32,158 nt of DNA from Emiliania huxleyi CCMP1516 (GCF_000372725.1 NW_005199443.1:743503-775660); one strand, 5' to 3'; shown: positions 19,511 through 29,627, numbered from the stretch's first letter. Program-made: numbers and translations. Notes: generated by a model from the sequence alone, not told the origin.

Positions 19511-20125
19511 ATGCAGCGCCGCACCGAGCCGCTCGAGTGCGGAGACCACGCGGCTGAGGTGTCACGGAGGCCCGCCGTGCGGCCCAGCGTCTTGGATCGA
19601 GGCACGACCGGAGCCTCTCGTCGCCGTCAGCCAGCCTCTTCGTCGACGTCCGCGCCAGCCGCTGCCGGCGCACGAAGCTGCCCCGCGTGCACCTTCATCT
19701 GCACGGACGACAGCCGCTCCTCGTGCGAGATGTGCGCCGGACCGCTGCCGGCGAGGCGCGTGGATATCGACCTGACTGAGAGCGGGGACGAGGATGCGGC
19801 CTCGCCGCGGAGGAAGGCGCCCCGCCGCGCGGCCGAGGCGGTGGCGCCGCCGCCGCGCGGCTCCGCCGCCACCGCCTCCGACAAGGAGTGCCCCATCTGC
19901 ATGGACCCGCTCGGGACTGACGGCGGCGTGCAGGCGCTGGGCTGCATGTGCTGCTTTTGCCGCGCGTGCATCGCCACGTCGGTGGGGAGGCAGCGCTCCA
20001 TCGGCGAGGCGGTGACGTGTCCCATCTGCCGGCGCGCCCGCCCTAGATGGCGCCGGCAGATGGCGGGGGACACGCGGCGGCGCCGCGGCGCCGTCTCAAG
20101 CCCACCCCGCACTCGCGCTGCATGA
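19511..20125 (+). CDS. RING finger protein with RanBP2-like zinc finger and SUMO-interacting motif; candidate SUMO-targeted ubiquitin ligase
   Basis: From ATG 19511 the frame encodes a RanBP2-like zinc finger (about residues 57-75: C-P-A-C-T-F then C-E-M-C; the usual Trp and Asn are missing), a VDIDLTESGDED segment at about 84-95 that fits a SUMO-interacting motif followed by acid, a basic/Ala linker, and a RING at about 127-172 (CPIC, then C-x-C-x2-C-x2-C, then CPIC). The fourth zinc ligand is Cys rather than His. RING proteins recruit ubiquitin-conjugating enzymes; a RING plus SIM pairing is the logic of SUMO-targeted ligases. The open frame continues upstream to about 19413 without an ATG, so the true start may lie in an earlier exon. 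After the RING the frame turns Arg-rich and stops at 20125; splicing to the exon at 20142 is possible. Confidence 0.7.
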   Translation: MQRRTEPLECGDHAAEVSRRPAVRPSVLDRGTTGASRRRQPASSSTSAPAAAGARSCPACTFICTDDSRSSCEMCAGPLPARRVDIDLTESGDEDAASPRRKAPRRAAEAVAPPPRGSAATASDKECPICMDPLGTDGGVQALGCMCCFCRACIATSVGRQRSIGEAVTCPICRRARPRWRRQMAGDTRRRRGAVSSPPRTRAA

Positions 20126-20141
20126 CACGCATGTCCCCCAG

Positions 20142-20586
20142 CCGTCTTCACACCGTCTCCACACCGCCTGGCGCGTCGGCACGGAGCTGTGCGGCGCCAA
20201 CCGTCGAGAGCATCTCTGCCATCGTCGCCACCTCCACCGGGCCGTGTCCGGCATGCACGAGACGCGCACACGCGCCCCGCGCAGACGCGCCCATCTCCTC
20301 CCGGCCAGGTACGTCATCCCGCACGAGGAGCAGTTCGCCTTCCTCGGCGACGCGCGGCCACTCGAGGACTCGGAGGAGGACGAGGACGAGGATAGCGATG
20401 GTGACAGTGAGGAGGGCGAGGAGGGCGAGGAGGGCGAGGAGGGCGAGGAGGGCGAGGAGGGCGAGGAGGGCGAGGAGGAGGGCGAGGAGGGCGAGGCGGG
20501 CGAAGGCGACAGCGAGGAGGGCGACAGCGATAGTGAGACTCGAGCTCGAGCTCTCTCTTGGATACTATCGATGTCCACAATTCCAT
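20142..20586 (+). CDS. probable exon with Glu/Asp/Gly-rich tract, unknown function
   Basis: After an acceptor-like CCCCCAG a frame runs open to 20586. It has a His/Cys/Arg-rich beginning (C-G-A-N-R-R-E-H-L-C-H), then YVIPHEEQFAFLGDARPLED, then an acidic tract of G-E-E repeats made by GAGGAGGGC units. The middle peptide looks genuinely coding. It is in the right place and orientation to be the 3' exon of the RING gene, which would give that protein an acidic tail, but the junction is not certain. Confidence 0.4.
20399..20525. repeat. GAGGAGGGC tandem repeat
   Basis: Nine-base units encode Gly-Glu-Glu on the plus strand. Frames on the other strand give Pro/Ser or Pro/Arg artefacts. Confidence 0.9.
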
Positions 20587-20906
20587 GATCATAATTCCCC
20601 CTTGGTGGCGTGCGCCCGCAAGTGGGCGCGCAGCACGTGCGGCTGCGGGGCCGCGCGGCATCCGGATCAGCTGGACGAGATGGAGTGGCACAGTCATTTT
20701 CTCTCCACCAAGCTCGCCGTCGCGCGGTATCCTATACAAAGCCGTACGGCATTTTCGACATATAGGGCCAAAGCGCAAAGCCGACGGACGTTGGGCGATT
20801 AAAAGTGTCAGGATTTTGGGCGCCGCGCCCGGGGCCCGGCGGCCGGGGGAGGCGAGCTCAAACACTCGCGGCGCCCTCATATATCGCTCTCTGAGCTCTC
20901 CCACTG

Positions 20907-23754
20907 CTAATACGAGGCAGAAACGAAGGCGCGAGCTTGAGCGCGCGCCAGAACGCCGGCCCCGGCGGCCGTGAGCGTGACGGCCACGGCAGCGGCGACC
21001 TCGAGCGACGAGATTGGCTCGACCACCTGGATGGTCGAGCGACGAAGCGAAAGTGGGCGACGGGGTGGGGAGGAGTGGCGGGACACGTGAGATATAACTT
21101 GGGACGGCGGAAGGGGGCTCACCTCGCCATCGATGTAGTGCATCGCCTTTGGACTCACGGCCGCCACGACGAGGCGGGCGAGGGAGGGGCAGACCGCCTC
21201 GACGAGCGGGACGAGGTACTTGTTGCGCGCGACGACGGCCGCGCTGTTGTACGAGGTCGCGACGCCGTCGACGACCGGCCAGCCTCCGTGCTTGGTGAGC
21301 GGGCTGTGCAGCCCTTCGGCCTCGACCGAGGCGATCCCGAGGACGGGCGCCTGGGGGGGGGGGGGGGGATTCAGCATCAACAAGAGCCGGGAGTGATATG
21401 CTGGGCTATTGGCGCGCGCCTGCACGAGCGTGCCCGCGGCCGGCGACGCGATCCAGACCGTCTCTCCGACGGCAACCTCGGACGCCTGCTTGAGCGCCTT
21501 TGCCGGGCCGGCGGGCAGCTTGTGCGTCGGGGTGAGCGTGACCGTCGCCGTTGCGGTCGTCAGCGAGAGGAAGGCCGCCTTGGCGGACGGGTCGGCCAGC
21601 GAGAAGGAGGAGACGACGTCGAAGCCGAGGGTGCCTGGTAGAAAAGAAGCGACAGTGAATCAAGTGAAGCCCCTCTCACCCGGCATCGAAAGCGAGGGTG
21701 CCGTCCGCCGCCGCCGCGAGGATCGAGTCGCCGGCGGAGAGGGAGGAGAGGGGGGCGGTCTCGCCGTCGGCGCGCTGCACCGTCGCCGAGCTCGGGAAGC
21801 ACGGCGGGTCCGTGGACTGCGGCTCCACGTCAGGTGAAGGCGACGAGGGCGGCGGCGGCGTGGGCGGGGCGGAGGGCGGCGGCGGCGCGACCGCGCGCGG
21901 CTCGGTGTCCTCGCGTTCGTTGACATTGGGGTCGACCTCGCTGACGGGCTGATTCAGGATATTGCCGGCTTGGGTTGCAGACATCTGAGCGAACTCATAG
22001 CTCGCGTTGCGCACGGCGGAGAGTGTGTTGCCATCCTTGAACACGCTCGCCGTGCTCGAAGCAGTCGTTTGCGCAGTCTGGAGTGCCCGACGGGCTGCCG
22101 ATTGCTCGACGGGGTGGAGCGTCACGGTGAGGACGCACTCTGGCGCGAAGCAAAGCTGCGCAGAGCGGAAGGAGGCCTCGAGTTCGGTGACGTCGATGCC
22201 GTTCACTTCGGCGGAGATCGTGACAGCGATGGTGAACTCGATCACGGACACTTCCTCCACGACAACGCCCTCGGGGAGGGGTGAAAAGGGCGGCCGCGAG
22301 GGCGGCGGCGGCGAGGGTGACGGCGGCGACGGCGAGCCGGAGGGAGGCGGCGGCGCCGCCGGCGGAGGGGCAGGCGGCGACGGCGAGGCCGACGGAGGCG
22401 GCGGCGACGGCGACGCGGACGGAGGCGGCGGCGCAGGCAAGGCGGAGGGAGGCGGCGGCGGGTACGAGGCCGGCGGAAGCGCAGGGGGGGACGGCGACGG
22501 GAGCATCATGCACGTCTCAATTCGGTCAAGGGGCCGATCAATGCTCTGCCCATAGTAATCGTATCCTGACCCCATCATCGCGTCATAGACGCAGCGGCGC
22601 ACCGGTTTCGTGGGGTCGTCCGCGATGTTCGTGTAGCACTCGGTAGTCTCCTGGACGAGGTCGTCGGTGGATTTGGGGCCGTCCTTGTAGGTTTTCGTCG
22701 GGTCGCCAGGCAGGCACGGGTTTCCGTACGATGGGGGCCTGTTGCCAGTCTTTTTCACGATTGCGTTGCACAAGACGCACGGGTCGAAGGCCGCCCCGAT
22801 GACAAAGATGAGCGCGTCGAATCCCGGGGCGGCGGGAGAGGCGACGACCGCGGTCGTCACAGAGTCCACGTCGATGTCGAGGAGGAGCCGAGACGTGACG
22901 GCGATCGCCTCGCCGTCGGGGAGATTCGACGTGCCGTTGGGGAAGCCCAGCCCGAAGAAGCCGCTGCCAACCTGCGGCGTCATGTCATCGAGAAGGGCGG
23001 TGATGTCGCTCTCGTCAACGGCGCCCGTGACCGCAATCTCGATGGTCGAAGCCTTGCCGTCGGTGGGCGTGTTGGGCGAGGCAAACAGGTAGAGGTTGTT
23101 GCTCTTGTCCTGCACGACGGTCGCCACACGGGGCGTCGAGGTAAACGGGACGCAGGTCAAGATGCAGATCACGGTTGTGCTCGACGAGAAGTCGATGTAC
23201 ACGCTGTCCATGTCCGTGCCGGAGGTGAAGGTGACAGTCATGACGAGGCCGGCGGGGTGGGTGTCGCCCGAGCCACCCATGTCGCCGACGCCGACTTCCT
23301 TGTTGTTCGTGTTGATAGTCGCAGTGAGGCCGTTCTCGGCGGCGACGCTCTCGATCACGCCGTTGGCAAAGGCGACCTCGACGGTTTGCCAGGAGAGGGC
23401 GGTGTCCGCGTCGATGAGTACGGACGGGTACATGTGCATGTACGTACCGATCGTTGCCGTGTCGCTCGAGTACGCAAAGATCTGCATCGTCTGCCCGATC
23501 TTGCGCCCAAAGATCGTGCCGTACGTTCCGGTGCTATCGAGCGAGCGCCGGGCGCGGGGTGTGGCCAAGAGCGCCGCCTCTGTCTCCTGCTGGCCGCCGC
23601 CGCCCGTTCTGCTGCCGCCACGGTTTCCGTCGTACATCTGGCGCCGGGCGACGATCGAGGCGACCGCACCATCATCCGAGCCAGGGGCGTAGCCAGCGAT
23701 GGCCCGAGTGTCTGCCGCGAGAAAAGCCAGCAAAAGCAGGCGGGTGACTGCCAT
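20907..23754 (-). CDS. secreted protein with C-terminal Hedgehog-type Hint (Hog) autoprocessing domain
   Basis: Hint domains cleave their own polypeptide; in Hedgehog the cleavage also attaches a lipid. Exons: 23754-21702, 21634-21420, 21350-21123, 21026-20907 (871 residues). The start at 23754 begins a clear signal peptide (MAVTRLLLLAFLAADTRA). Then come a furin-like RARRSL site, TYGTIFGRK, a beta-rich module nearly identical to the neighbour at 24162-28178, a Pro/Ser stalk, a second module (VSVIEFTIAVTISAEVNG...), another Pro stalk and the Hint domain. Hint features: Cys652 in CFPSSATV, L-S-A-G-D-S-I-L-A, TPTHKL with His722 (TxxH motif), V-A-V-G-E-T-V, and GLHSPLTKHGG followed by VVDGVATSYN, which is typical of Hog domains. 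A hydrophobic segment lies near the C-terminus. Introns 1 and 2 start with GC and intron 3 with GT. Substrate and lipid are unknown. Confidence 0.85.
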
Positions 23755-24161
23755 TTTGAGCTCAGCCGAGATGCCTTGTTGGCAGCAACCTTCAGCAACC
23801 CTTCCGGCACCCTCGGACAGTGAGTATGTGTGTGTGTGTGTGTTCATTATAGCGGTGTGTCGTGCGCAAAACGCCACTTGCCGCGAAAACCTTCACTTTA
23901 CTGTCACTTCGGGGCAAAAATCACCTACGGGTATGTTCGTAAGAGCTACATACACTGAAAAACCGTCACTTGGTAGGAAACTAAAACTTGGTAGGCCGGG
24001 AAGTTTCGCAGTGATCCGCACACTGCGCTCCAAGTGCTGTCCAAGTGCTGTCTAACCCTCTCCAGCCAGACGACACGTTCCCCGCAGGCGTGCGGCCCCG
24101 CCAGCGAGCTGAGGACGGACTGCGTGCAACTCTCAGTCAGGCAGCGGCAGGACGCTCCCGA
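23755..24161. other. spacer between the two tandem surface-protein genes
   Basis: Contains a short TG run (23826-23845) and AT-richer sequence to about 24010. It must hold the promoter of the Hint gene and the 3' end of its paralogue. No specific element recognised. Confidence 0.4.
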
Positions 24162-27100
24162 TCAGGGCGCGCACTCGATCGCCTTGTAGGCGCCAAACTC
24201 GCAAAAGCGGCAGAGTGTCTTGCCGCCCGCGTTGCAACCCAGCCCCCCGGCCGCGCAGCCCGGGTCGTAGAAGCACGTCTCGAAGATGTTGCCAGTGCAG
24301 AGCCCCGCCTTGCAGGAAGCTCCCGGGGTGGATGGCGGCGGTGGCGACGGCGACGCGGAAGGAGGTGGACCATTGCGATTTCCTGCGAAGACGTAGAACT
24401 TGCACACCGTCAGCCCCGCCGCAGACGGCCGGTTGAGGTAGATGTAGCGCCCCAACGCGTTGATCTCCACCTCCAACATCACGTTCGACAACACGCTCAC
24501 GTCTGACTTCACCAGCGCGTTGCCCGTGTACGTCTCCGCCGTCGAGCCGAGATAGATGTCGACGTCCGTCAGCCGCTCCGCGCAGCAGTCGTTGCGGTTC
24601 TGCAGCCGCACGTAACGCACATACACCTCGCTCCCGAGGTCGACGCCCCACCATTGGCTTGTGTACTGGCCGCACTCGGCCCACGGCCGTCCCGTCGTGC
24701 TGTCGGCGTATGACAGGTCGCTCACGGGCGCCTGCTTGTCGAACAAGCTCGAGTCCTGGTACGTGGTGGCGGCGCGGAGGTCGAGCAGCTGCACGTCAGG
24801 CGGCGGCGGCGACGGCGAGGCCGACGGCGGCGGCGGAGAGGGCGAGGCGGACGGCGGCGGCGCAGGCAGGGCGGAGGGAGGCGGCGGCAGAGGCGGCGGC
24901 GGCGACGGCGAGGCGGACGGCGGCGGGGAGGGAGAGGCGGAGGGAGGCGGTGGCGACGGCGACGCGGAAGGAGGTGGCGGGGAGGGAGAGGCGGAGGGAG
25001 GCGGCGAGGGCGACGCGGACGGAGGCGGCGGCGACGGCGACGCGGAGGGCGGCGGCGGCGAGGGCGAGGCCGACGGAGGCGGCGGCGACGGCGACGCGGA
25101 TGGCGGCGGCGGCGACGGCGAGGCCGACGGAGGCGGCGGGGACGGCGACGCGGAGGGAGGCGGTGGCGACGGCGACGCGGAAGGAGGTGGACCATTGCGA
25201 TTTCCTGCGAAGACGTAGAACTTGCACACCGTCAGCCCCGCCGCAGACGGCCGGTTGAGGTAGATGTAGCGCCCCAACGCGTTGATCTCCACCTCCAACA
25301 TCACGTTCGACAACACGCTCACGTCTGACTTCACCAGCGCGTTGCCCGTGTACGTCTCCGCCGTCGAGCCGAGATAGATGTCGACGTCCGTCAGCCGCTC
25401 CGCGCAGCAGTCGTTGCGGTTCTGCAGCCGCACGTAGCGCACATACACCTCGTTCCCGAGGTCGACGCCCCACCATTGGCTTGTGTACTGGCCGCACTCG
25501 GCCCACGGCCGTCCCGTCGTGCTGTCGGCGTATGACAGGTCGCTCACGGGCGCCTGCTTGTCGAACAAGCTCGAGTCCTGGTACGTGGTGGCGGCGCGGA
25601 GGTCGAGCAGCTGCACGTCAGGCGGCGGCGGCGACGGCGAGGCGGACGGCGGCGGCGGAGAGGGCGAGGCGGACGGTGGCGGCGCAGGCAGGGCGGAGGG
25701 AGGCGGCGGCAGAGGCGGCGGCGGCGACGGCGAGGCGGACGGCGGCGGGGAGGGAGAGGCGGAGGGAGGCGGTGGCGACGGCGACGCGGAAGGAGGTGGC
25801 GGGGAGGGAGAGGCGGAGGGAGGCGGCGGCGAGGGCGACGCGGACCGAGGCGGCGGCGACGGCGACGCGGATGGCGGCGGCGGCGACGGCGAGGCCGACG
25901 GAGGCGGCCGGGACGGCGACGCGGAGGGAGGCGGTGGCGACGGCGACGCGGAAGGAGGTGGCGGGGAGGGAGAGGCGGAGGGAGGCGGTGGCGACGGCGA
26001 CGTGGAAGGAGGTGGCGGGGAGGGAGAGGCGGAGGGAGGCGGCGGCGAGGGCGACGCGGAAGGAGGTGGCGGCGACGGCGAGGCGGATGGCGGGGGCGGC
26101 GACGGCGACGCGGAGGGTGGCGGTGGCGACGGCGACGCGGAAGGAGGTGGCGGGGAGGGAGAGGCGGAGGGTGGCGGCGGGGATGGCGACGCGGAGGGAG
26201 GCGGTGGCGACGGCGACGCGGAAGGAGGTGGCGGGGAGGGAGAGGCGGAGGGAGGCGGCGGCGAGGGCGACGCGGACGGAGGCGGCGGCGACGGCGACGC
26301 GGATGGCGGCGGCGGCGACGGCGAGGCCGACGGAGGCGGCGGTGACGGCGACGCGGAGGGAGGCGGTGGCGACGGCGACGCGGAAGGAGGTGGCGGCGAC
26401 GGCGACGCGGAGGGAGGCGGTGGCGACGGCGACGCGGAAGGAGGCGGCGGGGAGGGAGAGGCGGAGGGAGGCGGCGGCGACGGCGAGGCGGACGGAGGCG
26501 GCGGCGACGGCGACGCGGATGGCGGCGGCGGCGACGGCGAGGCCGACGGAGGCGGCGGGGACGGCGACGCGGAGGGAGGCGGTGGCGACGGCGACGCGGA
26601 AGGAGGTGGCGGGGAGGGAGAGGCGGAGGGAGGCGGCGGCGAGGGCGAGGCGGACGGAGGCGGCGGCGACGGCGACGCGGATGGCGGCGGCGGCGACGGC
26701 GAGGCCGACGGAGGCGGCGGGGACGGCGACGCGGAGGGAGGCGGTGGCGACGGCGACGCGGAAGGAGGTGGCGGGGAGGGAGAGGCGGAGGGTGGCGGAG
26801 GCGAGGGCGACGCAGACGGAGGTGGCGGCGACGGCGAGGCGGACGGCGGCGGCGGGGAGGGCGAGGCCGACGGCGGCGGCGGCGCGGGCGAGCCGGACGG
26901 CGGCGGCGGCGGGTACGAGGCCGGCGGAAGCGCAGGCGGGGACGGCGACGGGAGCATCATGCACGTCTCAATTCGGTTAAGGGGCTCCCCGTTATATTTC
27001 CCATCGTAATCGTATCCTGACCCCTCCTTGTAGTCATAGACGCAGCGGCGCACCGGACTCTCGTCCGCGATGTTCGTGTAGCACTCGGTAGTCAACTGGA

Positions 27101-28019
27101 CGAGGTCGGCGGAGGATTTGGGGCCGTCCTTGTAGGTTTTCGTCGGGTCGCCAGGCAGGCACGGGTTTCCGTACGATGGGGGCCTGTTGCCAGTCTTTCT
27201 CACGATTGCGTTGCACAAGACGCACGGGTCGAAGGCCGCCCCGATGACAAAGATGAGCGCGTCGAATGCCGGGGCGGCGGGAGAGGCGACGACCGCGGTC
27301 GTCACAGAGTCCACGTCGATGTCGAGGAGGGGCCGAGACGCGACGGCGATCGCCTCGCCGTCGGGGAGATTCGACGTGCCGTCGAGGATGGTCAGCCCGA
27401 AGAAGCCGCTGCCAACCTGCAGCGTCATGTCAGTGAGAAGGGGGGTGATGTCGCTCTCGTCAACGGCGCCCGTGACCGCAATCTCGATGGTCGAAGCCTT
27501 GCCGTCGGTGGGCGTGTTGGGCGAGGCAAACAGGTAGAGGTTGTTGCTCTTGTCCTGCACGACGGTCGCCACACGGGGCGTCGAGGTAAACGGGACGCAG
27601 GTCAAGATGCAGATCACGGTTGTGCTCGACGAGAAGTCGATGTACACGCTGTCCATGTCCGTGCCGGAGGTGAAGGTGACAGTCATGACGAGGCCGGCGG
27701 GGTGGGTGTCGCCCGAGCCAGCCATGTCGCCGACGCCGACTTCCTTGTTGTTCGTTTTGATAGTCGCAGTGAGGCCGTTCTCGGCGGCGACGCTCTCGAT
27801 CACGCCGTTGGCAAAGGCGAGCTCGACGGTTTGCCAGGAGAGGGCGGTGTCCGCGTCGATGAGCACGCCGGACGTACCGATCGTTGCCGTGTCGCTCGAG
27901 TACGCAAAGATCTGCATCGTCTGCCCGATCTTGCGCCCAAAGATCGTGCCGTACGTGTCGGTACTCGCGAGCGATCGCCGGGCGCGGGGCGTGGCCAAGA
28001 GCGCCCCCGCGGCCTTCTG

Positions 28020-28051
<32 letters not shown>

Positions 28052-28178
28052 TGCCGCTCAGGCCGGGGGCGGCCACGACCGAGGCGGGGGCGTGCTTCGC
28101 GAGGAGGAGCCCGGGCTCGCCCCGCACCGCCGCGGCCGGGCCGAGGAGGAGGAGGAGGGAGAGAAGAAGGGAAGACAT
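24162..28178 (-). CDS. secreted F-type lectin protein with giant Ser/Pro repeat, paralogue of the Hint gene
   Basis: A single 1338-codon frame. It starts with a signal peptide (MSSLLLSLLLLLGPAAA), then a Gly run, RARRSL, TYGTIFGRK and a module of about 350 residues nearly identical to the Hint-gene protein (C-I-L-T-C, D-P-C-V-L-C-N-A, ETCMMLPSPSPPALPP). A SASPSPPPP array follows, then an F-type lectin (fucolectin) domain at 854-996, a shorter Pro/Ser block, a second, almost identical lectin at 1128-1270, and a Cys-rich tail (G-A-S-C-K-A-G-L-C to I-E-C-A-P). Lectin hallmarks are WWGVDLG and NRNDCCAERL, which keeps the R-x-D-x4-R part of the fucose motif; the usual upstream His was not found. 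A likely role is glycan binding in the cell covering or in adhesion. No intron is needed. TATATA lies only a few bases upstream of the ATG, too close for a usual TATA box. Confidence 0.85.
24369..25619 (-). repeat. duplicated F-type lectin domain (two 429-base copies)
   Basis: 24369-24797 and 25191-25619 are nearly identical at DNA level; I noticed only two single-base differences (in the segment encoding V-Y-V-R-Y-V). The near identity shows a very recent duplication or gene conversion between the copies. Confidence 0.95.
24798..26940 (-). repeat. 27-base SASPSPPPP minisatellite in two blocks
   Basis: Blocks at 24798-25190 and 25620-26940 consist of 27-base units encoding SASPSPPPP, with rare variants (STSPSPPPP, SPSRPPP, deletions of a Pro codon). 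Larger higher-order periods of several units are visible, so the array grew by stepwise duplication. Length keeps the frame because the unit is a multiple of three. Confidence 0.95.
26950..28178 (-). repeat. tandem duplication: 5' part of two adjacent genes
   Basis: This segment corresponds to 22500-23754 of the Hint gene, in the same orientation. Long stretches are identical, with small in-frame changes such as an extra Y-M-H-M-Y-P in the Hint-gene copy and loss of a few codons near D-D-P-T-K-P. The copies diverge sharply after the Pro stalk begins. Confidence 0.95.
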
Positions 28179-29593
28179 GTGTATATACGCATCGTTTCAC
28201 TGCTCGGCGTGCGCCACGCCACCCCAAAGACACCCTCAAAGAGTGGATCCAAGAGTGCTCCAAGTGGCTGCAAGGCGCGCGATACACGTTTCTTTGGGGT
28301 ACTGACTGCGTGCTCCGCTCACATAGACGCACAACCTCGGGCCTGAAATCGCACAGAGACAGTCACGCAACACGGGGTCCCAGGGAAGGCCAGCAAAAAC
28401 CTTATTTATCGCGCGCGCTAGATGCCGACTCGGAGGCGCACCGGTCAGGCGCGCGGCCGGAGAGAGAGGGAGGCGCTCAATCGCCGCACGCGCGGCGAGC
28501 GCCTCCATCATAGCGGGGCGGACTACGGGGATCGGCTTCTTTCTTACACAGCCCTTCTGACGGTCGGCCGCCAGAAACCACGCCTGCGTGGATCGCGTCA
28601 CACCAATCCTCGCTACCCAACGCGGCCAGGGAGTGTCTTTGGCTCACGCCAGGGCGCTCGTTGCTCCTCCTCTCTTTGTATCTTCCATACTGCGTTTATC
28701 AGAAGACGTATGGTTCTTGCACTTGTGCAAGATTGGGCGTCTTCTGCCGCAGTCCCTTAGAACACACAAATTGATGGGAGGCCCCAGGGTGGGGGCCACC
28801 CACCTCGAACCCCCAGCCAGGGATATTCTTTTTGTATCTTCCACTAGCAGGTTGGCTCGCTAGTCGCTCGCCGGCCCGCGCAGCACGCGCGGGCCTTTTT
28901 TGTGGTCGGATGTTGGTCGTCTCGAATTTGATCGTGGGCAGGGCGTGAGAAAGCTGGACGGCTCGGTCGATGCGAGCCACCAGCTCGTGAGCGACGGGCG
29001 CGACGGGTTCCTCGGCGTAGGCTTGGGCGTGGTGAGCAGCGCCGGCGAGAGAGGGACGGCATGCGGCTCCCAAACGAGCCGCACGGGCTTCATCTGGGCC
29101 GCCGAGGCCACCTCCTTGGTCGCGGTGGCGGGCGTGAAGGCGAGGTGGGCCGAGGCAAGCGCTGAACGTGCCGTGCCGCCTTGCGCCCCTGAGGAGGGAC
29201 GAGTGTGTGGGGTGCCACGGGCGGGGGGAGCGGTGAGAGGAGAGCGGTGGGCACCCCCACGAGGGGCTGCGCTGACGCCGCCTGCCACCCCACGCACGCC
29301 ACTGACGCTGTGGGGGCGGCACGATCGAACGCGCTGGTCGGGCGGGCCGTCTGAGTCGCCCAAGCGGTGCTCTGCCGGCCGGTGGACGCGAGGGTGGCCC
29401 AAGAGGGCTCAAAGTACGGAGCCGATACCCGGCCGTCCCGGACGCCTGGCACGCGGGCCAATGGTCCAGCGGTCCTGTGCATGGCTGGAGCGAAGGAGGG
29501 AGAGCTCAGGAGGGCGACGGGGCAGGGAAGGGGGCGATGCGATGCGGCGAGGTCTAATCGGCGGCGTGGAGAGAGGAGGTGCCAAAAGGCGAC
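28179..29593. other. region without a confident gene
   Basis: Holds copy 2 of the 72-base repeat and short T-rich sequences (TTTGTATCTTCCA twice, near 28675 and 28830). Minus-strand frames around 28860-29200 contain peptide that looks possibly coding (ELVARIDRAVQLSHALPTIK in one frame, MKPVRLVWEPHAVPLSPALL in another), but the frames do not join and I recognise no domain. A GC hairpin followed by T6 lies near 28873-28902. Confidence 0.4.
28557..28628 (+). repeat. 72-base dispersed repeat, copy 2 (with 19183-19254)
   Basis: Same orientation as copy 1, 9.4 kb away, one visible mismatch. Its right flank differs immediately after GCGGCCA. Confidence 0.95.
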
Positions 29594-29600
29594 TATAAAG
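29594..29600 (+). promoter_or_regulatory. possible TATA box
   Basis: TATAAAG lies 34 bases upstream of the ATG at 29628 in otherwise very GC-rich DNA. If used, transcription would start close to the ATG, giving a very short leader. Confidence 0.3.
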
Positions 29601-29627
29601 AGGCCTCTACGGGTGATATAGTGCGCC

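Noticed and set aside
18533..19549. 338-codon minus-strand frame
   Set aside because: It crosses tetranucleotide repeats and two dispersed repeats, overlaps the RING gene's 5' region on the other strand, and contains no recognised domain.
20047..20802. Plus frame with a C-terminal segment D-E-M-E-W-H-S-H-F-L-S-T-K-L-A-V-A-R
   Set aside because: The end looks faintly protein-like, but the frame runs as Arg-Ala repeats through the GAGGAGGGC array. I could not place an acceptor that would make the end a separate exon.
24798..26940. CRISPR-like regular repeats
   Set aside because: Units are contiguous 27-mers with no unique spacers and lie in a eukaryotic coding exon.
25481..27009. Plus-strand Gly/Asp/Glu-rich and Ala/Arg-rich frames of about 500 codons
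   Set aside because: Antisense of the SASPSPPPP array. The minus strand has the signal peptide, lectin domains and paralogy.
28873..28902. GC hairpin followed by six T, like a bacterial intrinsic terminator
   Set aside because: The window is eukaryotic, and no RNA gene could be defined upstream of it. Chance is likely in such GC-rich DNA.
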